From assembly GCA_041749015.1 (NCBI GenBank), contig JBGTCD010000070.1:1-19626 (forward strand): a DNA stretch of 19,626 nt, in the 5' to 3' direction. The stretch comes from JBGTCD01 sp041749015 (GTDB lineage Bacteria; Bacteroidota; Bacteroidia; Cytophagales; Cyclobacteriaceae). The notes under the pieces were generated by a model. The model searched no databases. It had not been told where the DNA came from and was given only the letters and a program-made list of their open reading frames with translations. Within the stretch, counting starts at the first letter, position 1, and the number at the start of each line of letters is the position of its first letter. Positions 9,000 to 15,475 of the stretch are shown piece after piece. Position numbers and translations under genes: made by a program.

Positions 9000-10235
9000 A
9001 TGGACCTGAATCCGGTCATATTATCCATTCCTATTTATTTTCTGCTCATAGGGATTGAGCTGGTGGTGCAGCAATTTTCTAAAAAGCAGTATTACCGGCT
9101 TGATGATGCGATTACCAACATCTCATGTGGGGTGACGCAGCAGCTCACAGGGATTTTCTTTAAAGTCTTTAGCATCGGTGCCTATGTACTCCTATACGAA
9201 TATTTTGCCATTTGGACCATTCCCACTACCTGGTACTCCCTGCTTGTTCTCTTCATCGCTGCTGATTTTTGCTACTATTGGGCTCACAGGATGAGTCATG
9301 AAATCAATTTGTTTTGGGGTGGCCATGTAGTGCACCATCAAAGCGAGGATTATAACTTCTCTGTGGCTTTGCGCCAGAGTGCCTTTCAGGTGATCTGGAC
9401 CTTTGCCTTTTACCTGCCCCTGGCCATTTTAGGATTTCATCCTATTGATTTTGTGTTAATGTCGGCTTTGGTGACGGTATACCAATTTTGGATTCATACT
9501 GAGACCATTGTCAAACTGGGCCCTCTGGAGTGGATTTTTAATACCCCCTCACATCACAGAGTGCACCATGGCAGGGATCCCAAATACATTGATAAGAATC
9601 ATGCCGGGGTCTTTATTATTTGGGATAAAATGTTCGGAACCTTTCAGGTTGAAGAAGAAAGACCCACATACGGTATTACCAAGCCGGTCAATAGCTGGAA
9701 TCCTGTCTGGGTGAATGTGGAGCCATATCTGAGTATGGCAGAACAATTGAAAACCATTCCAAAATGGCAGGATAAGATTAAGTTTCTTTTTTATAAACCA
9801 GGATGGTTGCCTGAAGAAATGGGTGGATACCAGCCGGCACCTGCGGTTGATAAAAAGACCTATGTGAAGTATGAAGCCACTGGATTTCCCCCTGCCCGCT
9901 TTTACATTCTGTTACAATATAGCCTGGCCTTGTTATTTACTGCCTTCTTTCTATTCAATCAGGCTAAATTTTCGGCAGGTGAGCAGTTATTATTTACCGG
10001 ACTTGTAGTGTGGAGTGTAATGAACTGTGGCGGCTTATTTGAAATGAAAGGATGGGCCTTTCAATCTGAGTGGATTAAATGGTTCTTTATAGCGCTCGTA
10101 GCCGGATGGTTTTTTTCTATCTCATATATTTCCCTGCCTGTATTGGGTATTTTTCTGGCGTTTGGTATTTTTTCCATGGCCTGGTCATTCAAAATTTATA
10201 AAGATGGTATACCCAGTTCCCCGGGTTCGGCTTAG
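9000..10235 (+). CDS. Alkylglycerol-monooxygenase-like membrane di-iron hydroxylase (fatty acid hydroxylase superfamily)
   Basis: A 411-residue multi-spanning membrane protein of the sterol desaturase/fatty acid hydroxylase superfamily. The histidine clusters that would hold the di-iron centre are complete: HRMSH (96-100), HVVHH (109-113), His166 in WIHTE, and HHRVHH (185-190). The text around them, especially HHQSEDYN...ALRQS (112-127) and NHAGVFIIWDKMFGTF (200-215), closely resembles animal alkylglycerol monooxygenase (AGMO/TMEM195) rather than sterol desaturases. AGMO hydroxylates the ether-bonded carbon of alkylglycerol lipids using O2 and tetrahydrobiopterin; the substrate and cofactor of bacterial relatives are not known to me. 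The helices around residues 5-25, 50-70, 78-95 and 130-160, plus a hydrophobic C-terminal block at about 300-400, suggest an inner-membrane enzyme with a cytosolic active site. A small lipoprotein gene overlaps its 3' end. Confidence 0.9.
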   Translation: MDLNPVILSIPIYFLLIGIELVVQQFSKKQYYRLDDAITNISCGVTQQLTGIFFKVFSIGAYVLLYEYFAIWTIPTTWYSLLVLFIAADFCYYWAHRMSHEINLFWGGHVVHHQSEDYNFSVALRQSAFQVIWTFAFYLPLAILGFHPIDFVLMSALVTVYQFWIHTETIVKLGPLEWIFNTPSHHRVHHGRDPKYIDKNHAGVFIIWDKMFGTFQVEEERPTYGITKPVNSWNPVWVNVEPYLSMAEQLKTIPKWQDKIKFLFYKPGWLPEEMGGYQPAPAVDKKTYVKYEATGFPPARFYILLQYSLALLFTAFFLFNQAKFSAGEQLLFTGLVVWSVMNCGGLFEMKGWAFQSEWIKWFFIALVAGWFFSISYISLPVLGIFLAFGIFSMAWSFKIYKDGIPSSPGSA

Positions 10236-10596
10236 TATCATAATTTTAGTCGTCTTATTGGCTTTTGTCAGTTGTGGCAGAAGTGGGGCTCTTCCCGAGA
10301 GTTTTGATATTAAAGCCTGGAAAGGTGATGCCATGGGATGTGAATCGCAGCGGGTTGATTTACTGCCATTGTTACTCACAGCAGATCAGGACATACTGGG
10401 ATTGCGGGAAACCAAATTCATACAACTATTAGGCAAGCCTGACCGGAATGAGTTAAAATCCAGAAACCAAAAGGTCATGGTCTATCATATTGACCCGGCT
10501 CCCTCCTGCTCTTCCTATGAAAAGGGCCGAAATAAGTCCCTTCACATAAGATTTAATGCGGTAGGATTATCCTCTGAGTTGATTTTGGTAGAGTAA
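10204..10596 (+). CDS. Small putative lipoprotein of unknown function
   Basis: I choose the ATG at 10204 because it gives a clean export signal: MVYPVPRVRL, a hydrophobic core (SIIILVVLLA) and a lipobox-like FVSC with Cys24. The in-frame ATG at 10162 would bury this signal behind an extra 14 residues. The mature part of about 106 residues contains LLGKPDR (67-73) followed by a strand-rich region (VMVYHIDPAP, LHIRFN) reminiscent of the small BamE/SmpA-like lipoprotein fold. That resemblance is weak and only inferred. There are additional cysteines in the mature part. The gene overlaps the 3' end of the AGMO-like gene by 32 bp in another frame, so the two are probably co-transcribed and the start may depend on translation of the upstream gene. 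Confidence 0.68.
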   Translation: MVYPVPRVRLSIIILVVLLAFVSCGRSGALPESFDIKAWKGDAMGCESQRVDLLPLLLTADQDILGLRETKFIQLLGKPDRNELKSRNQKVMVYHIDPAPSCSSYEKGRNKSLHIRFNAVGLSSELILVE

Positions 10597-10652
10597 GGTT
10601 TTGTGAATATCGGTTTTTTATCTAAATTCCGATCAATAAAACTAATCCGCCT

Positions 10653-11072
10653 ATGTCTTCTATGCAGTTTCATCCCAATGAGCTCTTTATAATTTATGAT
10701 CCGGGGACCAATGTTGGTAAGCAAACCAGGGCTTATGCCAAATCGATCGCCAATAATATCAATGAGGTCGATTATAATAAAACCACACTTACCACCACTT
10801 TGTGGAAGGAAATTGTAAACATGCTAGACATGGAACCTAAAAAACTTCTTGACAAGTCTAAGAAGGAGTATCAGGAAAAGGTGGCTGGAAATACCTTCAC
10901 TATGGAGGGCTGGCTGGAGATCCTCATGCACCATCCTCAGATGCTAAAAGGACCTATAGCCATTTACCGGAATACAGCAGTACTTTGTGCCACCCCTTCC
11001 GATATTTTGAAACTGGACGACAAGAGATCCACTCCGGCCAAAATACCACCACATCTGAGGCCAAGGGAATAA
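10653..11072 (+). CDS. ArsC/Spx-fold protein lacking the catalytic cysteine
   Basis: A 139-residue protein with the layout of the arsenate-reductase/Spx/YffB branch of the thioredoxin fold: N-terminal strand LFIIYD (11-16), helix, the NEVDYNKTTLTTTLWKEIV segment (37-55) where the family has its 'DY...PLT..EL' stretch, then LLDKSKKEYQE (65-75) and GPIAIYRNTAVLCATPSDILKL (100-121), equivalent to the family's 'RPIV...gkavvGrp...vL'. The CxxC or CxxS active site that normally follows strand 1 is replaced by PGTNVGKQT (17-25). The only cysteine is Cys112. It is therefore unlikely to reduce arsenate or form mixed disulfides; a binding or regulatory role is more plausible. Start is Met1 at 10653 or Met4 at 10662. 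It lies 56 bp downstream of the lipoprotein gene. Confidence 0.75.
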   Translation: MSSMQFHPNELFIIYDPGTNVGKQTRAYAKSIANNINEVDYNKTTLTTTLWKEIVNMLDMEPKKLLDKSKKEYQEKVAGNTFTMEGWLEILMHHPQMLKGPIAIYRNTAVLCATPSDILKLDDKRSTPAKIPPHLRPRE

Positions 11073-11079
11073 TTTAGAT

Positions 11080-11122
11080 GTTATAGGTTAGAGGTTAGTC
11101 CTGAGTTTGAGTTGCCTATAAC
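11080..11122. repeat. Perfect 8-bp inverted repeat with short direct repeat
   Basis: Arms GTTATAGG (11080-11087) and CCTATAAC (11115-11122) are perfectly complementary across a 27-nt interval. The left arm runs into a tandem GGTTAGA/GGTTAGT (11086-11099). The site lies 8 bp after the stop of the ArsC-like gene, so a transcript-end structure is possible, but the loop is long and no U-tract follows. No gene is seen in 11073-11232. Confidence 0.3.
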
Positions 11123-11175
11123 TTTATCTGCATGAAAATTGGTTGGACATTCTTTTGTTACAGAACCAAAAGTTG

Positions 11176-11206
11176 TTTCCTCAGGGGTGAAATTATTTTA
11201 ACTTTG
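11176..11206 (+). promoter_or_regulatory. Candidate Bacteroidota-type promoter of the hbd-like gene
   Basis: TAACTTTG (11199-11206) is an exact TAnnTTTG -7 element. TTTC at 11176-11179 is one base off the -33 TTTG with a 19-bp spacer. Transcription would begin near 11213, leaving a leader of about 20 nt before the ATG at 11233. This implies that hbd and the DUF3820 gene form a unit separate from the genes upstream. Confidence 0.5.
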
Positions 11207-11232
11207 AACTTTACTCAAAAATTTGAATTTTT

Positions 11233-12123
11233 ATGAAGCAAATAGCAGTCATCGGCTCAGGTACCATGGGCAATGGTATCGCCCATGTTTTTGCACAAAC
11301 CGGTTATAATGTATCCCTGATTGATATCAACGCGGAAGCTTTGAAAAAGGCCCTGGCCACCATTGAAAAAAACCTCGATAGACAAGTCAGCAAGGAGTTA
11401 ATCACTACTTCGGATAAAGAAGCTTCTCTTGCCCGAATAAAAACTTTCACCAATATAAAAGAAGGTGCCTCCAAAGCAGACCTCGTAGTCGAGGCTGCCA
11501 CAGAAAACATTGACTTAAAACTTGACCTGTTCCGGACTCTTGACAAAGAAGCTCCTGAAGCAGCCATCCTTGCGACTAATACCTCCTCCATTTCCATTAC
11601 CAAAATTGGGGCTGTCACTCAAAGGCCTGATAAGGTAATCGGCATGCATTTTATGAATCCGGTACCAATCATGAAGCTGGTTGAAGTGATCAAGGGATAT
11701 AATACTTCCGAAACGGTCACAAAAACCATAATGGATATTTCTGAGGGCCTTGGCAAAATTCCCGTGGAGGTCAATGATTATCCGGGATTTGTCGCCAACA
11801 GGGTGCTGATGCCAATGATCAATGAAGCCATTTACACCCTTTATGAAGGCGTGGCAGGTGTGGCGGAGATTGATACGGTCATGAAACTAGGTATGGCGCA
11901 TCCTATGGGCCCTCTCCAGCTCGCTGACTTCATCGGACTAGATGTTTGTCTTTCTATCCTCTATGTACTCCATGATGGCCTCGGCCAGCCTAAATATGCC
12001 CCTTGTCCTCTACTGATCAATATGGTAGAAGCCGGCCATAAAGGGGTGAAATCCGGATCAGGATTTTATCAATATGTCCTGGGAAGCAAGGACCTAAAGG
12101 TGGCACCCAGGTTTGAAAAATGA
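11233..12123 (+). CDS. hbd: 3-hydroxybutyryl-CoA dehydrogenase
   Basis: A 296-residue enzyme with the single-function 3HCDH layout. The N-terminal Rossmann domain begins with IAVIGSGTMGNGIA (4-17; glycines 8, 10 and 13 bind NAD(P)), with Asp31 ending strand 2. NTSSISIT (116-123) and GMHFMNPVPIMKLVEVI (137-153) carry Ser119, the catalytic His139 and Glu151. The C-terminal helical domain starts near PVEVNDYPGFVANR (residues about 177-190). It oxidises (S)-3-hydroxybutyryl-CoA to acetoacetyl-CoA or runs in reverse, in short-chain fatty acid, butanoate or branched-chain metabolism. There is no fused enoyl-CoA hydratase domain. The stop overlaps the start of the DUF3820 gene by 4 bp (ATGA). A paaH-type 3-hydroxyadipyl-CoA role is a possible alternative; nothing nearby supports phenylacetate catabolism. 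Confidence 0.92.
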   Translation: MKQIAVIGSGTMGNGIAHVFAQTGYNVSLIDINAEALKKALATIEKNLDRQVSKELITTSDKEASLARIKTFTNIKEGASKADLVVEAATENIDLKLDLFRTLDKEAPEAAILATNTSSISITKIGAVTQRPDKVIGMHFMNPVPIMKLVEVIKGYNTSETVTKTIMDISEGLGKIPVEVNDYPGFVANRVLMPMINEAIYTLYEGVAGVAEIDTVMKLGMAHPMGPLQLADFIGLDVCLSILYVLHDGLGQPKYAPCPLLINMVEAGHKGVKSGSGFYQYVLGSKDLKVAPRFEK

Positions 12124-12347
12124 TAACCAATTTGGACCCTCAAGTATTAAATGACCTAGTGACGGTAAAAATGCCCTTTGGAAAATATAAGGGCAGGCTT
12201 TTATGTGATCTGCCTGTTTCCTATCTGGAGTGGTTTCAAAGAAAGGGTGGTTTTCCAAAAGGTAAACTCGGCATGGCATTGGAATCTATCTGGGTAATTA
12301 AGACAAATGGTCTGGAAAGTCTATTGACGCCTTTGAAAAAATCCTAA
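12120..12347 (+). CDS. DUF3820 family small protein
   Basis: A 75-residue protein matching the DUF3820 family (sometimes named putative quorum-sensing-regulated virulence factor): PFGKYKGRLLCDLP (19-32), YLEWFQRKGGFPKGKLG (35-51) and IKTNGLESLLTPL (60-72) are the conserved blocks. The family has no settled biochemical function; its small basic/aromatic form suggests a nucleic-acid-binding or adaptor role, which is only inference. The start codon overlaps the hbd stop (ATGA), which fixes the start and implies translational coupling. The next gene, on the opposite strand, ends 39 bp downstream, and no clean terminator is visible in that gap. Confidence 0.85.
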   Translation: MITNLDPQVLNDLVTVKMPFGKYKGRLLCDLPVSYLEWFQRKGGFPKGKLGMALESIWVIKTNGLESLLTPLKKS

Positions 12348-12386
12348 GTTATTATAAGAGTGTAGAAATAACCTTTGCTCTCATAT

Positions 12387-12980
12387 TTATTGGCAATACC
12401 GCTTGATAATCGCTTCGGCACCTTCCTGGTTAAGGTTCTGTGCCGAACGAAAATCCTGGCAAGCGCTCCTCTTTTGATTCAGAAATATTTTTAGGGAACC
12501 TCTGGCGATATAAGCATCTCCCAGGTCACGGTCTATATTGATGGCAGAATTATAATCAGACATGGCCTCTTTTAGATTAGCCAGCTTCTGGTGGGATTTG
12601 CCTCGCATCAGATAAGCTCGAGCATTATTACCATCCAGGCCGATTACCTTATCGAGAAAAAAAACAGAGTTTTCATAATCTTCCAATCTATAATGATAAT
12701 ATCTGGCCATACTCAAGAGGGCATTGGTGTGGTTAGGGTCTTCCTTAAGGACAGTTTCAAAATCTGCTATTGCTTTATCAATCATGTCTAATTCCTCATA
12801 AGCCCTGCCCCTGTTGTAGATGGTTTTCACATCCCTGGGCTTTAAAATCAAAAATTCTGTATAGGCGGCAACAGCATTTTCGTAATCACCATTTCGAAAA
12901 TGCTGGTCACCTTCAAGAGAGTTTTTTTCCTTGCAGGAAACCACGACCATAAAAATTAATAAAAAAGTACCTAATCTCAT
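12387..12980 (-). CDS. TPR-repeat lipoprotein
   Basis: A 197-residue protein from the ATG at 12980. I prefer this start to the in-frame ATG at 13019 because it gives a lipoprotein signal (MRLGTFLLIFMVVVSC, lipid-attachment Cys16). The mature part is almost entirely about five tetratricopeptide repeats with typical spacing: GDYENAVAAYTEFLILKP, YNRGRAYEELDMIDKAIADF, ALLSMARYYHYRLEDYENSV, YLMRGKSHQKLANLKEAMSD and YIARGSLKIFLNQKRSACQD. It is presumably a periplasm-facing scaffold for protein interaction, with no visible enzymatic domain. The gene is convergent with the hbd/DUF3820 pair and divergent from msrA across a spacer that carries candidate promoters for both directions. The partner protein cannot be inferred. 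Confidence 0.85.
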   Translation of the reverse strand: MRLGTFLLIFMVVVSCKEKNSLEGDQHFRNGDYENAVAAYTEFLILKPRDVKTIYNRGRAYEELDMIDKAIADFETVLKEDPNHTNALLSMARYYHYRLEDYENSVFFLDKVIGLDGNNARAYLMRGKSHQKLANLKEAMSDYNSAINIDRDLGDAYIARGSLKIFLNQKRSACQDFRSAQNLNQEGAEAIIKRYCQ

Positions 12981-13016
12981 ATATTTAAAAATCTGACACG
13001 GAAATCTAACAGGCGA

Positions 13017-13024
13017 CAAAATTA
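13017..13024 (-). promoter_or_regulatory. Candidate -7 element for the TPR lipoprotein gene
   Basis: On the minus strand this reads TAATTTTG, an exact TAnnTTTG match, 36 bp upstream of the chosen start at 12980. No convincing -33 TTTG is seen at the usual distance, so the call rests on the -7 box. A promoter here would make the ATG at 13019 untranscribed or leaderless, which favours the 12980 start. Confidence 0.35.
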
Positions 13025-13075
13025 ATTAATATGCGGTAAATACCATCGCCGAATGGGAAATTGAATATTAAATAC

Positions 13076-13105
13076 TTTAACTCTCTGCCTTTTGATTTAG
13101 TTTTG
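13076..13105 (+). promoter_or_regulatory. Candidate Bacteroidota-type promoter of msrA
   Basis: TAGTTTTG (13098-13105) matches TAnnTTTG exactly. TTTA at 13076-13079 is one base off TTTG with an 18-bp spacer. Transcription would start near 13112, giving an AT-rich leader of nearly 90 nt before the msrA ATG at 13200. A second, imperfect candidate (TAAATTTTG at about 13182-13190) lies too close to the ATG to be favoured. Confidence 0.4.
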
Positions 13106-13199
13106 TGAGGGTCAATTAATTTTAGAAAGTTTTGGTGAACTACAACTTTACAGTGCCAAAATTGGTTTAAGGTGTACATATTTTAAATTTTGTCAGAAT

Positions 13200-13847
13200 A
13201 TGAAAATTTATAACCGCCTTTGTTTCATCGTAATTTTGACCATTATGGCTCCAGCCTGTGGTCAGGGTACCGATAAAAAAGATAATACAAAGGCTCAATT
13301 AACTCAAAACAATAATATGGAAACAGCCACATTTGGTGCAGGATGCTTCTGGTGCATAGAAGCAATTTTTGAAAATCTTAAAGGGGTACAAAAGGTCATT
13401 TCCGGCTATACTGGTGGTCATGTCAAAAACCCTTCATATAAAGAAGTCACAACTGGGCGGACAGGACATGCGGAGGTGGCACAGATCGTTTATGACCCTG
13501 AGGAAATTTCTTTTGAAGAATTACTGGAAGTATTCTGGCAGACTCATGATCCTACTACGCTCAATCGCCAGGGTGCCGATGTGGGTACTCAGTACCGGTC
13601 GGCCATATTTTACCAAAATGAAAACCAGAAGAAACTGGCGGAGCATTATAAAAAGGAACTTGATGCGTCCGGCGCTTTTAACGATCCCATTGTTACTGAA
13701 ATTACTGCCCTGGGAGATTTTTATGTGGCAGAAGACTATCACCAGAACTATTACACCCTTAATGCATCGCAACCTTACTGCAGCATGGTGATCCGTCCAA
13801 AACTTGAAAAATTTAAAAAGGCCTTCAAAGAAAAGCTAAAAGAGTAG
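13200..13847 (+). CDS. msrA: Exported (probable lipoprotein) peptide-methionine (S)-S-oxide reductase
   Basis: A 215-residue MsrA. Residues 1-20 are an export signal ending in MAPAC, so Cys20 is a probable lipid-attachment site; a polar linker (GQGTDKKDNTKAQLTQNNN) follows, then the catalytic domain from residue 40. The active site is GAGCFWCIEA (47-56) with nucleophile Cys49 and Cys52. Further family motifs are YTGGHVKNPSYKEV (69-82), GHAEV, DPTTLNRQGADVGTQYRSAIF and YVAEDYHQNYY. It reduces S-methionine sulfoxide in proteins, here probably at the periplasmic face of a membrane. There is no MsrB domain. Met40 (ATG at 13317) sits exactly where cytosolic MsrA proteins begin, so a second cytosolic form is conceivable. 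The gene ends ahead of a bidirectional terminator at 13985-14014. Confidence 0.94.
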   Translation: MKIYNRLCFIVILTIMAPACGQGTDKKDNTKAQLTQNNNMETATFGAGCFWCIEAIFENLKGVQKVISGYTGGHVKNPSYKEVTTGRTGHAEVAQIVYDPEEISFEELLEVFWQTHDPTTLNRQGADVGTQYRSAIFYQNENQKKLAEHYKKELDASGAFNDPIVTEITALGDFYVAEDYHQNYYTLNASQPYCSMVIRPKLEKFKKAFKEKLKE

Positions 13848-13948
13848 GTTCACCACAGCTATTTTCCGCTCATAAAAATTTTTGAACGGTTGACCTTAAC
13901 TGGCGTTATCTGTATTGAATGGTATGATCTTCTTCATATTGTTTAATC

Positions 13949-13970
13949 GTTTGTTAAAACGTTAACGAAC
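13949..13970. repeat. 22-bp near-perfect palindrome between msrA and the ompH-like gene
   Basis: GTTTGTTAA (13949-13957) and TTAACGAAC (13962-13970) form a 9-bp stem with one G-U pair in RNA and a 4-nt loop (AACG). It lies 15 bp upstream of the GC-rich terminator and about 100 bp after the msrA stop. The symmetry and TTAACG core look like a dimeric repressor operator, but both flanking genes end here, so it may simply add to the transcript-end structure. Confidence 0.4.
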
Positions 13971-13984
13971 ACTGTTTAGGTTAA

Positions 13985-14014
13985 AAAAAGGGGTCCGTTC
14001 TCAGACCCCTTTTT
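13985..14014. terminator. Bidirectional intrinsic terminator (msrA / ompH-like)
   Basis: AAAAAGGGGTC (13985-13995) pairs perfectly with GACCCCTTTTT (14004-14014) around the 8-nt loop CGTTCTCA. The A-tract on the left and T-tract on the right make it work on both strands, matching its place between the convergent msrA (ends 13847) and ompH-like gene (ends 14049). Confidence 0.88.
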
Positions 14015-14048
14015 AGTTTCAGGATTTTTTCATTTAAAACCCCTTACC

Positions 14049-14678
14049 TTATTCCTTTACTTCGGTTTCTGTTTCTTCGATCTTGTCACTTGCGTATTTT
14101 TGGTTCAGATCATTTACCACCACCTTTGTAATGTCCATGCTGTCCTTAGCGAATAATAAATCGCTGGATCGGTCATATTTAAAAACCATTTGAATTTCGT
14201 TTTTTTGCCCATAATCTTTCAGATAATCGGTCAAAAGCGTGTACAGTTCATTGGTAACTTTTTCCTGCTCACGCATCAGTTCCTGAGTCAATGATTGCTC
14301 ATACATCTGAAGGTTTTGCTGTTTTTTCATCAATTCCTCTTCTGTAGATCTTGCCTTAGCCATGGTCATGGTCTGAGCATCCCTTTGAAAGGTTTCTATT
14401 TCCCGCTGAAGGCGCTCAACTCTGGACCTAAAAGTTTGATTCATTTGTTCAGACTTAACCTCAAGATTTTTTTGCTGGTCTTTGAGAAACTCAAGGTTAT
14501 CAACCAACGAATCAGAATTGATAAAAGCTATAGTAAATTCCTTTCCAATAAGAGATGCGGCCTCTTCTGCGATTTCAGTACTGTTGCTTTCTTTATTACT
14601 ATCTGAAAAATGCAGGATAAATAATACCACTACGGCTACTGCCAATATTCCATTTAAAATTAATGAGAGATGTTTCAC
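14049..14678 (-). CDS. OmpH/Skp-like periplasmic coiled-coil protein with N-terminal anchor
   Basis: A 209-residue protein. Residues about 5-24 (LSLILNGILAVAVVVLFILH) form a hydrophobic segment without a clear cleavage site, so it is probably an uncleaved anchor. The OmpH domain follows: FTIAFINSDSLVDNL (48-62), the typical start strand, then a long coiled coil (about 65-150, heptad-rich Glu/Gln/Lys/Arg) and the returning strand IQMVFKYDRSSDLLFAKDSMDITKVVVNDLNQKY, which is the family's closing 'd.vl.....y......DiT..Vi..lN..y' block. Skp-type proteins chaperone unfolded outer-membrane proteins in the periplasm; being membrane-tethered is a variation on that. It has its own promoter and shares a terminator with msrA. 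Confidence 0.85.
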   Translation of the reverse strand: MKHLSLILNGILAVAVVVLFILHFSDSNKESNSTEIAEEAASLIGKEFTIAFINSDSLVDNLEFLKDQQKNLEVKSEQMNQTFRSRVERLQREIETFQRDAQTMTMAKARSTEEELMKKQQNLQMYEQSLTQELMREQEKVTNELYTLLTDYLKDYGQKNEIQMVFKYDRSSDLLFAKDSMDITKVVVNDLNQKYASDKIEETETEVKE

Positions 14679-14708
14679 TGTTTAAGATTTTATGATTTTT
14701 TGAAAGCG

Positions 14709-14739
14709 CAAATATAGGGACTCTCCAAGTCCTACCCAA
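14709..14739 (-). promoter_or_regulatory. Candidate promoter of the ompH-like gene
   Basis: On the minus strand TATATTTG (14716 to 14709) is an exact TAnnTTTG -7 element, and TTG (14739 to 14737) lies 20 bp upstream as the -33 element, fitting the reported Bacteroidota TTG-N17-23-TAnnTTTG pattern. Transcription would start near 14702, about 24 nt before the ATG at 14678. It lies in the 64-bp gap after the rhomboid stop. Confidence 0.55.
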
Positions 14740-14742
14740 GGC

Positions 14743-15471
14743 TTACTCTGAATCAGATTTTTCCTGATACCAAATATCGTAAGAGGTTGATTTCTTATCC
14801 TCCATTGATTTGTATTCATAATGGTAGATTGGAAGGTCTTCTGAGGATTCTTCAATATCAACACTAATGTCTTGAGTAAATTCGGGACCTGCTCTTTTCA
14901 CAGCCAAAGGCACCTTACGGAAGTAAATGGCACAAAATAATCCAGCTAGTGCCCCCATAAAATGGGACTCCCAGGATATGCCCTCACTCGTGGGAAAAAT
15001 ACCTGTAACCAGGCTGCTGCCATACAAAAACAGCACAGCAAAGGAAATAGCCAAAGTGGACATGTCTCGTCTTATAAAACCGCTAAACATTAAAAATGAG
15101 ATGAGCCCATACACCAAACCGCTGGCACCAACATGATAAGCATCCCTTGCCGCTATCCACACCCAAAATCCTGTCATTATATAAATAAGAGCAATGACCT
15201 CAAGGCCCTTTTTGGAGTAGAAATAGATCATGCCGATTCCGGTAATTAGCAAAGGTATGGAATTGGCCAGGAGGTGAAAAAAATCGCCATGAACCAATGG
15301 GCCTGTAATAATTCCGATGCTGCCTTCGAGGCTTCTTGGTAATATGCCCAGGTATGTCAAATCATGGCCTGTGGCCACCTCTACAAACTTTACAACCCAT
15401 AGCAGCCCAATGAAACCCGCTGTGCAGTATACACTTAACCTAAATCGCAGTGACTCTTCCGAAAGCTTCAT
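14743..15471 (-). CDS. Rhomboid-family intramembrane serine protease
   Basis: A 242-residue polytopic membrane protein. The rhomboid signatures are present: HGDFFHLLANSIPLL (61-75, with the His and Asn that help form the oxyanion hole), the GASG box with nucleophile Ser117 (114-118), and His170 in ESHFMGALAG (168-177), giving a complete Ser/His dyad. Six helices fit between about residues 14 and 184. A polar cytoplasmic C-terminal tail (about 190-242) is acidic and Ser/Tyr/Lys-rich. It should cleave single-pass membrane substrates within the bilayer; the substrate is unknown. It lies 4 bp downstream of the acidic unknown protein's stop and is almost certainly co-transcribed with it. Confidence 0.92.
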   Translation of the reverse strand: MKLSEESLRFRLSVYCTAGFIGLLWVVKFVEVATGHDLTYLGILPRSLEGSIGIITGPLVHGDFFHLLANSIPLLITGIGMIYFYSKKGLEVIALIYIMTGFWVWIAARDAYHVGASGLVYGLISFLMFSGFIRRDMSTLAISFAVLFLYGSSLVTGIFPTSEGISWESHFMGALAGLFCAIYFRKVPLAVKRAGPEFTQDISVDIEESSEDLPIYHYEYKSMEDKKSTSYDIWYQEKSDSE

Positions 15472-15475
15472 TGAA

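Noticed and set aside
10162..10203. Upstream ATG at 10162 as the start of the small lipoprotein
   Set aside because: It extends the overlap with the AGMO-like gene and disrupts the N-terminal signal that begins at 10204.
12348..12386. GTTATT/AATAAC repeat between the convergent DUF3820 and TPR genes as a terminator
   Set aside because: The stem is only 6 AT-rich base pairs with a 13-nt loop and no U-tract, so it is not supportable.
12981..13019. Upstream ATG at 13019 as the start of the TPR protein
   Set aside because: It adds 13 residues ahead of a complete lipoprotein signal and overlaps the candidate -7 element.
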